From positions 17,920,416 through 17,984,415 of the forward strand of contig OY759274.1 in the NCBI GenBank assembly GCA_963662155.1: a DNA stretch of 64,000 bases, written 5' to 3'. The notes beneath the pieces were generated by a model. It had not been told where the DNA came from. It was given only the letters and a program-made list of their open reading frames with translations, and searched no databases. This stretch comes from Lamellibrachia columna. Lineage: Eukaryota > Annelida > Polychaeta > Sabellida > Siboglinidae. The position numbers and the translations under genes were made by a program. Of the stretch, positions 1 through 11,200 are shown piece by piece; the stretch's first letter is position 1, and each line of letters begins with the position of its first letter.

Positions 1-1335
1 CATTCATTCACCATACCATTGACAACTGTCCACCTTGGACTGAAGTGAGCTGTCAGTGCAGCTGCAGATACAGGTGATGTCAGCGCACAATGAATTCAGC
101 ACGGTGAATTTGGACAGCATTCTTTGGAGACTTTAGCCTCGGAACACAATGGGCATAGTGATCTCGGCTTAAACGATTATATACCAAGCACATAAAGGTT
201 AATATGTGTCTGTGAATAAAGCATACCTTCTCTCATTTGTTAATTGATTTAGTTCCACATTAACCTAAAATTGTTACTTGATAACCTCTCTTATAGCTTT
301 CACTTCTTTTCGCATAAAATATGGCACTATATTTTAACCCACTGTCAGCGATATAATTAGAATTTATACAATTCGTTGTATCATTAAAATTCATATATAA
401 TATATTACACCAAAAACTATAATATTATATACAGTTGAATAATTTAAATAAATTAAATTATAACTGTCATAATATCTTGTTTCTATATTTAAGATTTTCA
501 TGTGTTACCCGTCATCAGGGGAAATTCTCCCCAGAATTTTTTTTTTAAATCAAATACATACAGCGATTATTGTATTGTAAATACACTGGAGCCACCTGCA
601 CATGGTCTCTGATCTATACAGTGTTTTTTGTCAGATAATTTTGAATGTAAAGCATGGTCTTTTATTCACACCTGCTCACAGCATTATACTTCAGCAGTAT
701 CTAGATAAACTTGGCATCCCTTTGATGACAAGTACAGGAATAACAAAACCTTAAAGTGAAAGCTAATCCATTACTATCTAAAACTGAGTAGATATTGCGT
801 GTCACTTCAGTCACCAAAAGCACCAAGCCGAAATAATATCGGCTGAATTCACATTCACGTCATTATAAAGTGACTGGATTCATGCACGTGGCAATTGGGC
901 TGAATTCACCATGGACCGAAATCACTGTGACCAGTCGGTGCTACTCCTGCTATTGCGATGTTTAATTTCTTACCTAACCATGAAAACGGCCACCTACAAC
1001 CAACAATTAATCATAGATATACACATGTCACGAATTCAAACATTACTGTTACTTCCATGTAACGATGACAATTACAAAAATATAAACTAGCTATATCTCC
1101 TACGCTTAGCTCCATGAAGCTAGGCACAGGAGATGGCAAGTTTTTGCTTTTGTAAATTTTATCTTTGTCTTTTTTGATCTTTGGAAGTAAGAACAATGTT
1201 TTGACCACGTCACATGTGTATGCATGTGGTAGATATATGAGAAGTTTGGCAGCTCTATGTGGTGTCGCTACGGAAGAGCTGAATTCGAAGATGATTCTGC
1301 AGTATCACTTGCCACTAGCGATTTGAAGTTGTTAC
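1..1335. other. Unassigned AT-rich sequence upstream of TRAPPC2
   Basis: No convincing coding exon is visible on either strand. The short open frames lack codon bias and splice context. Some of this may be promoter or 5' non-coding sequence of TRAPPC2, but nothing in it marks a start site. A 12-base word at about 1245-1256 (TTTGGCAGCTCT) also occurs at the right end of the inverted-repeat element near 35.5 kb, so it may be an isolated element end. Confidence 0.4.
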
Positions 1336-1337
1336 AT

Positions 1338-1640
1338 TTAGTGTGGGGTGCGATAACATACCAGTTAGAATGCCAGACTCTCAAGCAAGAGGACCCGGTT
1401 TCAAATCCCACTGCAGTCACTTTGAACCTTTGGCAAGTTTGATCATGCCACATTGCCACAGTTCACTCGGCTGTATAAATGAGTACCTGCCAATACAGAC
1501 TGTAGTGGATATGTGAGTGAATAGCCTTCATGCAGTAATTGCAGCATGGCTGAATGCTTCCCAGAGAAGTTGAAATGGCGTTGGAATGAACAGGTCTGCC
1601 AGGGGGTGAAGTGTAAAGCTGCTTTGAGCTGTGCTAAGGA
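1338..1640 (+). repeat. tRNA-derived SINE
   Basis: About 1345-1420 resembles a degenerate tRNA of Lys type. An A-box-like stretch (CCAGTTAGAATGC) precedes an anticodon-arm-like CAGACTCTCAAGC, and a B-box-like GGTTTCAAATCCC follows. The next bases (CAGTTCACTCGGCTGTA, then ATGAGTACCTGCC) look like the conserved body shared by many metazoan SINEs, recalled from memory. The 3' limit is uncertain. It is not a functional tRNA gene because the acceptor stem does not pair. Confidence 0.55.
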
Positions 1641-1699
1641 CTGGATACCGCACTATATACATGTATAAGAACTTACCTTTACATTACACTTTTTAATCT

Positions 1700-2616
1700 G
1701 GAAAATTGACATTGCCAGCACTCACCATAGTAATGCGAGTGAAACTATACTAAACCAATGTCATCAGTAACTTCACAAAACCACATGATCGCTTGTCTCA
1801 TTAACTTCGTTTCGAATTTTACACGCGCTTTGTAAGTTAGATGCATTAAACATTCAAATTTTACCCATAAATCAATTATTACAAATTCTTGGCATGTAGT
1901 ACATACAATATTAAACTTTGTATACACACTGAAAAGCGTATTAGCTAGTGTCTTGTTGTTATTCCCTTTAATCGTTGCTTTTGATGGCAATCTTTGTTAA
2001 ATTCTTATGTTTGTGTGGTCCTAATAATATTCTTGGTGTAATTTTATACTGTTTTTTTAGTTGTACTTAAACAATACAAAGAACTTTGCACCAACCGTCA
2101 TGTGTCAGTGTGAAGTAATTGTACTTCAGACAAGCAGCAATTGTCCGAAGTGCCAAAACACGCGTCATCCTGTGAATGTTTGGAACCCAGCAAAGTGTCA
2201 CATGTAGTCGATACCCAGCAAGGGACGTCACATCATTCTGAGATGTTACAAAGAAATGTGCTGTAATCATTTGTGTTGATATCAGAAATAAATTTTGTGG
2301 AGCTATTCTTGAGGTCTCGTAAAACATACTACTTAGACATTTCCCTAAATTGCTTTTAATTGCAATGCAATTAATTATGCCACAGGGACGGGCAAATTCT
2401 TCTGAACAATATCCTAATATGTCCACAGAAGACCCCAAACAAATCGATGTTTTCTCCATTGAACATTTTTTTCATGAACTGTACGATATTTGGTAACCTA
2501 ATGGAAAATGTAAAGTTGATATCCCCATTGAGGTTGACCAAAAATATTGACCCCATGTGAACATGCCATAATTACTTAGTCTTCATATTTTATTAATAAA
2601 TCTGGTTTTCTTGTAG
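1700..2616. other. Region upstream of TRAPPC2 coding exon 1
   Basis: No coding exon was recognised. The stretch ends in a splice acceptor (TTTTCTTGTAG, last base 2616) 25 bases before the TRAPPC2 start codon. At least one 5' UTR exon therefore probably lies upstream, and this is at least partly 5' UTR intron. Confidence 0.45.
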
Positions 2617-2641
2617 ATCAAAGTTTTGACCAGTGTGAGTC

Positions 2642-4250
2642 ATGTCTGGGAACTACTATTTTGTGATAGTTGGTCACCATGACAACCCAATATTTGAGAT
2701 GGAGTTCATGCCACCAAGCAAGGCAAACGAGTCAAAGGTAATGTGTCTTATTCTTGTTACGTATAATTGTAGGAATAGGTTTTATTTTGAAACTTTGTTT
2801 GCCTTTACCATCTAATGATACATTTTTTGGCTTGGCCAATCAATATATAGGTGTATTGCATTAAATTTAACAATTAAGATCAATTGTATCATTTACATTC
2901 CTGCAAATGCAAGAGAAACTGTCTGATTTTAATGCACAGCCCATAAACTTTCCTTTCTAAGTACCTTAGAGACTACGTGTTCATGAAATATAAATTTTAA
3001 ACGAGTCACATGTTTGAGGTTCTACATTTAAAGTTCTGTCACGTTTTATAGTTATCGGTTAGAGTAGAACCTGTCATCACTTTGTTTACTAGTTGATTGT
3101 ATAATTGAACAATGATGATGGTCTGCGTCAGAAGGACGACCACCGCCACTTGAACCAGTTCATTGCCCATGCTGCTCTTGACCTCGTGGACGAACACATG
3201 TGGGCAACCAGTGGCATGTACCTCAAGATTGTTGACAAATTCAACGAGTGGTTTGTGTCGGCCTTCGTCACGGCCTCTCGTATCCTTTCCCACAAGGCTG
3301 AAGTTGCAGAATCAGCTCTGCTGTCTCACGATTTGTGTCATAGTTGTAGTCTTCTACATGCATTTTCTTTTAGATTTGAGTCATTTGACATGTGGCCAGA
3401 CAGTGCCTTGAATTAATCAGCAATCTCCTGCTTCCTGTCCTTCTACGCAAGGTCTTGATGTTCATAGCAAAATGCTTTCAAACAGTGACAATATTTTGTG
3501 GAGTCTCCTAACATGAAATCCTGTGCCAGCAGTAGCTGTATATGGTCATCATTTGTCTAAGAATAAATTTATGATGTATCCCAGCAGCCCTGCAAAGTGA
3601 AAAATAATATCCAAGTACGTTCCTTAACCTGGCTGCAGGAATGCGGTTTGTGATGCTGCATGACACGAAGAATGAGGACGGAATCAAGAACTTCTTCCAG
3701 GATGTCTACGAGACGTACGTCAAGGTGTGGGTCATCTTTTATCAACTGTGATTCTCTGCAAAGCCACTCATTTAATAACTAGGTTCTTATGTGTTACTAA
3801 TATTAATCGATATACTTGGTTTGTTTGCAAAAATATCTATAGGGCAAAGTTTAGAGACACCAACTTTTCTTTGTGAAGACAAAGTCAAATGGATTTTTTT
3901 TTTAACTCGCTAGCAATATTAAAAATTTGCAGTGTAAATTTGCAGTGAACATTGAGTCTTACTTTTCCTTCTCGTCCTTAGTCAGAATGCAATTTAACCA
4001 TTTGATGTCTAAAAATGGATGCACTTAATTGACTGGAAGACAAATAACTTTAAAATGTAAAACTTGGGAGAATCTGCCAAAAAGTTTACATCCTTGACTT
4101 CAGTTAATGGGATATTTGTTGAAAATCTGCTCATATTTATTTTCTCCACAGTATGCAATGAATCCATTCTACGAACTCAATGCTCCAATCAAGTCTGCAG
4201 CGTTTGACAAGAAGTCACAGTTCTTTGGTCGCAAATACCTCGCCGGATAG
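2642..4250 (+). CDS. TRAPPC2: TRAPPC2 (sedlin), TRAPP complex subunit 2
   Basis: Four coding exons: 2642-2737, 3132-3279, 3639-3724 and 4152-4250. All introns are GT-AG and the phases agree; they give 142 aa against 140 in human. TRAPPC2 is a small longin-fold subunit of the TRAPP tethering complexes, which act on Rab GTPases in ER-Golgi traffic. Recognisable blocks are an N-terminal [18 protein letters not shown], then [20 protein letters not shown], then [15 protein letters not shown], and a C-terminus rich in [10 protein letters not shown]. Asp49 matches human Asp47, the residue changed in spondyloepiphyseal dysplasia tarda. The start is the first ATG after a 5' UTR splice acceptor at 2616. 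The exon 2 acceptor could lie three bases downstream (AAG used twice), which would drop one Lys. The gene looks intact. Confidence 0.96.
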
Positions 4251-5856
4251 TTGGACACAGTGCGAAGTTTCTCAGTTGCCATGGGAGCACACAGAACGTT
4301 CCTTGCATCTGATACTACTGCCGCACAGACAATTTATGTGCAAGATGTGACATAAAACTTGTTTGTAATTACTACTTCTGGTGGTACACATGAAATGTGG
4401 GAAGCTATTTATTGTGATGTTCAAATCGTTAATAATAACAATTATTATAAGTTATTTGTGTTCTGCTCTTGTTAGTGTTCTGTCCCGATGTGACACAGGA
4501 ATACTTTGGTAATTAGACTCAGTAAGAGTGTGCTGCCATACCTATGGAAGTGTTCTGTCCCGATGTGACACAGAAATACTTTGGTAATTAGACTCAGTGA
4601 GAGTGTGCTGCCATACCTATGGAAGTGTTCTGTCCAGATGTGACACAGGAATACTTTGGTAATTAGACTCGGTGAGAGTGTGCTGCCATACCTATGGAAG
4701 TGTTCTGTCCCGATGTGACACAGGAATACTTTAGTAATTAGACTCGGTGAGAGTGTGCTGCCATACCTATGGAAGTGTTCTGTCCCGATGTGACACAGGA
4801 ATACTTTGGTAATTAGACTCAGTGAGAGTGTGCTGCCATATCTATGGAAGTGTTCTGTCCCGATGTGACACAGGAATACTTTGGTAATTAGACTCAGTGA
4901 GAGTGTGCTGCCATACCTATGGAAGTGTTCTGTCCCGATGTGACACAGGAATACTTTGGTAATTAGACTCAGTGAGAGTGTGCTGCCATATCTATGGAAG
5001 TGTTCTGTCCCGATGTGACACAGGAATACTTTGGTAATTAGACTCAGTGAGAGTGTGCTGCCATACCTATGGAAGTGTTCTGTCCCGATGTGACACAGGA
5101 ATACTTTGGTAATTAGACTCAGTAAGAGTGTGCTGCCATACCTATGGAAGTGTTCTGTCCCGATGTGACACAGAAATACTTTGGTAATTAGACTCAGTGA
5201 GAGTGTGCTGCCATACCTATGGAAGTGTTCTGTCCCGATGTGACACAGAAATACTTTGGTAATTAGACTCAGTGAGAGTGTGCTGCCATACCTATGGAAG
5301 TGTTCTGTCCCGATGTGACACAGGAATACTTTGGTAATTAGACTCAGTGAGAGTGTGCTGCCATACCTATGGAAGTGTTCTGTCCCGATGTGACAGATAT
5401 ACTTTGGTAATTAGACTCGAGAGTGTGCTGCCATATTTATGGAAGTGCAAATTGAGACAAGATGGCATTGTAAATGAACAGTGTGTCAGTTAATTCAATT
5501 TATTGTGTCATCCCTCTATGAGAAGTTCAGTTAGAAGTCAAATTATATGCATTACCTTGTTACCATGTATAATACTCACCTGGACTTTTACATAAAAATT
5601 AATGTTACAGTACTTTAGTGGCAGTCAATGACAGGTGTGTACACTAATGTGTTAATTCCACTGAAAGCTGATGTGCACACTTTTACTACGTTGTTATATA
5701 TTGCATTTTAGAATTGAATGTGGTACAAATCATGCTGAATGGATGTGACAGATTATATTATTGTGTCATTTGTGTTTGTCAATGAGTACAAGAGCATAAC
5801 ACACGAAAATATGACCAAATCTCCGTGGTTTTGTGTATTTTGGAATCTCCAATAAA
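4251..5856 (+). other. TRAPPC2: Probable TRAPPC2 3' UTR
   Basis: No AATAAA is seen close behind the stop codon. The first good signals on this strand are AATAAA at 5851-5856 and a second near 5875. If these are used, the 3' UTR is about 1.6 kb and includes the whole 75-bp minisatellite. An earlier non-canonical site cannot be excluded. Confidence 0.45.
4475..5450. repeat. 75-bp minisatellite, about 13 copies
   Basis: Tandem units begin GTGTTCTGTCCCGATGTGAC and are spaced exactly 75 bases apart (for example 4475 and 4550). Copies are nearly identical, with scattered G/A and C/T variants, and the last copy carries small deletions. The array lies in the probable TRAPPC2 3' UTR. Confidence 0.95.
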
Positions 5857-5883
5857 CGTCTAGAAATGTGGGACAAATAAATG

Positions 5884-7720
5884 ATATGATGTGTACCTCT
5901 GAGTCTAGTCAGAAGTGATGTAATGTGTACCTGTGAGTCTTGTCAGAAGTGATGTAATGTGTACCTGTGAGTCTAGTCAGAAGTGATGTGATGTGTACCT
6001 GTGAGTCTCGTCAGAAGTGATGTGATGTGTACCTGTGAGTCTTGTGGGAAGTGATGTAATGTGTACCTGTGAGTCTAGTCAGAAGTGATGTGATGTGTAC
6101 CTGTGAGTCTAGTCAGAAGTGATGTGATGTGTACCTGTGAGTCTTGTCGGAAGTTATGTAATGTGTACATGTGAGTCTTGTCAGAAGTGATGTAATGTGT
6201 ACCTGTGAGTCTTGTCGGAAGTGATGTAATGTGTACCTGTGAGTCTTGTCAGAAGTGATGTAATGTGTACCTGTGAGTCTTGTCAGAAGTGATGTAATGT
6301 GTACCTGTGAGTCTTGTCAGAAGTGATGTAATGTGTACCTGTGAGTCTTGTCGGAAGTGATGTAATGTGTACCTGTGAGTCTTGTCAGAAGTGATGTAAT
6401 GTGTACCTGTGAGTCTTGTCGGAAGTGATGTAATGTGTACCTGTGAGTCTTGTCAGAAGTGATGTAATGTGTACCTGTGAGTCTTGTCAGAAGTGATGTA
6501 ATGTGTACCTGTGAGTCTTGTCGGAAGTGATGTAATGTGTACCTGTGAGTCTTGTCAGAAGTGATGTAATGTGTACCTGTGAGTCTTGTCAGAAGTGATG
6601 TAATGTGTACCTGTGAGTCTTGTCGGAAGTGATGTAATGTGTACATGTGACTCTTGTCAGAAGTGATGTAATGTGTACCTGTGAGTCTTGTCTTGTCGGA
6701 AGTGATGTAATGTGTACCTGTGAGTCTTGTCAGAAGTGATGTAATGTGTACCTGTGAGTCTTGTCAGAAGTGATGTAATGTGTACCTGTGAGTCTTTTCG
6801 GAAGTGATGTAATATGTACATGTGAGTCTTGTCAGAAGTGATGTAATGTGTACCTGTGAGTCTAGTCAGAAGTGATGTAATGTGTACCTGTGAGTCTTGT
6901 CAGAAGTGATGTAATGTGTACATGTGAGTCTTGTCAGAAGTGATGTAATGTGTACCTGTGAGTCTTGTCAGAAGTGATGTAATGTGTACCTGTGAGTCTT
7001 GTCAGAAGTGATGTAATGTGTACCTGTGAGTCTTGTCAGAAGTGATGTAATGTGTACCTGTGAGTCTTGTCGGAAGTGATGTAATGTGTACCTGTGAGTC
7101 TTGTCAGAAGTGATGTAATGTGTACCTGTGAGTCTTGTCAGAAGTGATGTAATGTGTACCTGTGAATCTAGTCAGAAGTGATGTAATGTGTACCTGTGAG
7201 TCTAGTCAGAAGTGATGTAATGTGTACCTGTGAGTCTAGTCAGAAGTGATGTAATGTGTACCTGTGAGTCTAGTCAGAAGTCATATGATGTGTACCTGTG
7301 AGTCTAGTCAGAAGTGATGTAATGTGTACCTGTGAGTCTTGTCAGAAGTGATGTAATGTGTACCTGTGAGTCTTGTCAGAAGTCATATGATGTGTACCTG
7401 TGAGTCTTGTCAGAAGTGATGTAATGTGTACCTGTGAGTCTAGTCAGAAGTGATGTAATGTGTACCTGTGAGTCTAGTCAGAAGTGATGTAATGTGTACC
7501 TGTGAGTCTAGTCAGAAGTGATGTAATGTGTACATGTGAGTCTTGTCAGAAGTGATGTAATGTGTACCTGTGAGTCTAGTCAGAAGTCATATGATGTGTA
7601 CCTGTGAGTCTAGTCAGAAGTGATGTAATGTGTACCTGTGAGTCTTGTCGGAAGTGATGTGATGTGTACCTGTGAGTCTTGTCGGAAGTGATGTGATGTG
7701 TACCTGTGAGTCTAGTCAGT
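5884..7720. repeat. 34-bp minisatellite, about 54 copies
   Basis: The unit is 34 bases, GTGATGTAATGTGTACCTGT followed by GAGTCTTGTCAGAA. Variants include TAGTC for TTGTC, CGGAA for AGAA, GATGTGATG for GATGTAATG, and a CATATGATG form. They recur in blocks, which suggests segmental amplification. The array fills the space between the convergent ends of TRAPPC2 and gene B. An open frame on the - strand (6317-6646) is only repeat translation. Confidence 0.96.
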
Positions 7721-7825
7721 CATATGAACTGTTAGCCAATTGTAAAAAAAATTCTAATTGCTTATTTGTGTCTTTTGTGCAGTTAATTTGAAAATATATT
7801 TCTGTACAGGTTTAGAAGTCATTAT

Positions 7826-7831
7826 TTTATT
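7826..7831 (-). promoter_or_regulatory. Poly(A) signal AATAAA of gene B
   Basis: TTTATT on the + strand reads AATAAA on the - strand, about 390 bases past the gene B stop codon at 8221-8223. It is the first canonical signal downstream of that stop. Confidence 0.5.
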
Positions 7832-8220
7832 GATTAAGCAGCCATACAATAAATAAAAACTAACGTTTCTATATAAAACGAGAAGATTTTAAAACACGTT
7901 TGTATGCTAGAATACATTTTGGCATAAATATATATGCATTATTTTCACTAATATTATAATCAACCAACAACGTGTAATGCGTCCTCTCAGACGTCCCGTT
8001 CTATCTGACGTGCCGACTTTTGGTAGACAATAACATCGGATCTAGCCTCGATTATCCAGGCTCCGCGATGTGGCGCCACCGTTTGTCGCACACCTCATCT
8101 CGGCGGATTCACGAAGCCGAGAGAGAGTCGGATAAGCGAGACTACATCGGATCATCCGACGGACGATTCATCCGAATAATAACCCCGAACAACCCACAAG
8201 AGGACGCCACCATACAACCG

Positions 8221-11200
8221 CTAGTTGAACCATTTTTCTCGTCTTTCGAGAATGTTCTGTTTGGCCGTGATGCCCGTCTCCTGGTAGGCGCGGATCCGCT
8301 GCGGTTCGTTCATCAGCAACGTCCTCTCGGGGTAGAGCAGTATGCGGGGGTTGTCGAGACGAGCCTGGCTCGACGTCGTCTGTGTCTTCACGAGCCTGGC
8401 TATCACTTCGGTCACTTTGGCCGGCGGCACCTCCTGTCCCGCAAACCGCGTCTCGATGCCCTCGATCACCGGGAACATCTGAAAACAACGCACAAAAAAC
8501 GGTCGTTGGTACTGTTTCACGTGCATGCCCGTCCTTGGGGCTATTCGGAGGTTCGAACGAACCCCCTTTTGAGATTTATATTATGTCTACTCGTTTTTAT
8601 ATAGGCTACATTAAAACCACTTCCTCGACTGATTTAGTCTATCGCAAATCCGGTTTACTGGTGTCCAAATACATAGTGTGTGAATAGTTTATGTAATATC
8701 CGCAGTCGGTTTTTTAAAAATGCCTATTTTTGTTCAGATCATCGAAAGAATTGATTTTAATCGTTAGATCTGGTAAGGATCAAAATAGTGGATATCCAAA
8801 ATGGTAAACACTGCGAGTCAATGCTGATTGTGGGCGTGACTTCAATCCTCTCGCCGATCACATGACAAAGTTACGAAATTTCATCAAGGAAGAAAATTTT
8901 GATTTTTCGGCAATTCTATTTTCAGTTAATGCTTGAACAAGCATTAACTAATTTACTAGTTTGTCTGATGGCCGTACGTAAGTTGTAGTGCTGCGGTGTG
9001 TGGCTGCTCCCGGACTGTACTTGTAAAGTATGCACATTTTTCGGTGATTTGAATCATATATTGCTTTCGTGTTTTATATTGTGAATGCCCAAGGAGTTCA
9101 TGCGGAACATTTGCGAGTCGTTCGTGTCATGGATCTTCAGTTTTTATTGACTTTTATATCAACTTTTACTCAGAGGTGTGGCAGCTGTGATTAACCAAGC
9201 TTGACCGGAACCGGTTTCCAACCTACATGTCAGAATTACATGCTACCAAGATGTCTACGCTCAGCCTGCCGGACCGTGGTCTGTTTCACGCAGAGCGACC
9301 GACGAAGCGTGTCGTTGCCCAGGACCTTCCTCCTCGGCTTACGGCACTGCCGACATCCGCCGAGCCAACCGTGGACGGCAGCAATAGAGACGCTGAACTT
9401 GTGCCGACCACCGACCAGACGAAAGCCGGAACGAAACGTTTCAGGCCAATTACCACCGTGGCCAGCTGATGGGACAATAGGCACCGGTGACAAAGACAAC
9501 AAAACCATAAGAGACTTGACGCCCACTGATTATAAACTTGTACACGTTCCTCGTAAAAATCGCAGATGTGGTGGGATCGGCCTTGTTTATCGATCGAGTT
9601 TCAAAGTGGCTGGTAACCGATGCGATGAGATCGTTTGAGTTCATGGATATTGAAGTTGCATTATCAGCAAACTCCATCAAACGTATCATTTACCGTCCAC
9701 CGTCGAAAAAGAACAAACAATTAATCATTTGCTGACTTTCTCGCTGAGTTTGCTGGTTTCGTTGAACACTACTCCTGCCGTTTCGCGATTGTCGGCGATT
9801 TCAACATACACTGGGACGTGCAATCAGACAACAGTGTGAAACGTTTCGCCGACCTACTTGAGTCGGTTAACATCATTCAACACGTTCAAGTTCCAACACA
9901 AGTCGACGGACACACCATTGCTCTGATCCTGACACCATCCGAAAACCACGGTATTACTTCAACTAAAACGTCGTTGCTGCTGTCTGGTCACCTGTGTGTG
10001 GAATGTGTCGTCGACATGGAGAAACCGGTCGTTCCGCGGAAAACGATCATATACCGAAAGTATATAAGCATTGACAAGACTGTTTCATAATGATATCGCA
10101 TCGTCGACTTTGACCACAGTGCCGTCTATTATACAAACAACGACTGACCTTGCCGATCAGTACAATGTTGTTTTGAAATTTTTTTTCGAGAAGCACGCAC
10201 CACTACAGACGTGTCGTGTCGCCGATCGTCCACTCGTGCCGTGGTATAATGAGAAGCTGATCAGTGTCAAACAGTGTCGTGTCGCCGATCGTCCACTCGT
10301 ACCGTGGTACAATGAGAAGCTGATCAGTGTCAAACAGTGTCGTGTCGCCGATCGTCCACTCGTACCGTGGTACAATGAGAAGCTGATCAATGCCAAACAG
10401 TGTCGTGTCGCCGATCTTCCACTCGTACCATGGTACAATGAGAAACTGATCAATGTCAAACAGTGTCGTGTCGCCGATCGTCCACTCGTACCGTGGCACA
10501 ATGATAAGCTGATCAATGCCAAACAGTGTCGTGTCGCCGATCGTCCACTCGTACCGTGGTACAATGAGAAGCTGATCAATGCCAAACAGTGTCGTGTCGC
10601 CGATCGTCCACTCGTACCGTGGTACAATGAGAAGCTGATCAATGCCAAACAGTGTCGTGTCGCCGATCGTCCACTCGTACCGTGGTACAATGAGAAGCTG
10701 ATCAATGCCAAACAGTGTCGTGTCGCCGATCGTCCACTCGTACCGTGGTACAATGAGAAGCTGATCAATGTCAAACAGTGTCATGTCGCCGATCGTCCAC
10801 TCGTACCGTGGCACAATGAGAAGCTGATCAATGCCAAACAGTGTCGTGTCGCCGATCGTCCACTCGTACCGTGGTACAATGAGAAGCTGATCAATGCCAA
10901 CAGTGTCGTGTCGCCGATCGTCCACTCGTAACGTGGCACAATGAGAAGCTGATCAATGCCAAACAGTGTCGTGTCGCCGATCGTCCACTCGTACCGTGGT
11001 ACAATGAGAAGCTGATCAATGCCAAACAGTGTCGTGTCGCCGATCGTCCACTCGTACCGTGATACAATGAGAAGCTGATCAATGCCAAACAAATACAATG
11101 ACAACTTGAACAGAAGTGGCGTCATACATCACTTCAAGTGCATCGCGAAATGTACAAGACACAGTGTCCACGGGTAAAGAGTATCATCAAAGAAACAAAG

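Noticed and set aside
1345..1420. Functional tRNA gene
   Set aside because: The A and B boxes are degenerate and the acceptor arms do not pair; the downstream body fits a SINE.
5884..7720. CRISPR-like array of short direct repeats
   Set aside because: Units are contiguous with no unique spacers, and the setting is an animal genome; this is a minisatellite.
8020..8604. 194-residue frame on the + strand
   Set aside because: It is the shadow of gene B exon 5 on the - strand, which has splice sites and a paralogue supporting it.
10071..10931. 286-residue repeat protein
   Set aside because: It is the 63-bp expansion inside a dead L2-type LINE, not a host gene.
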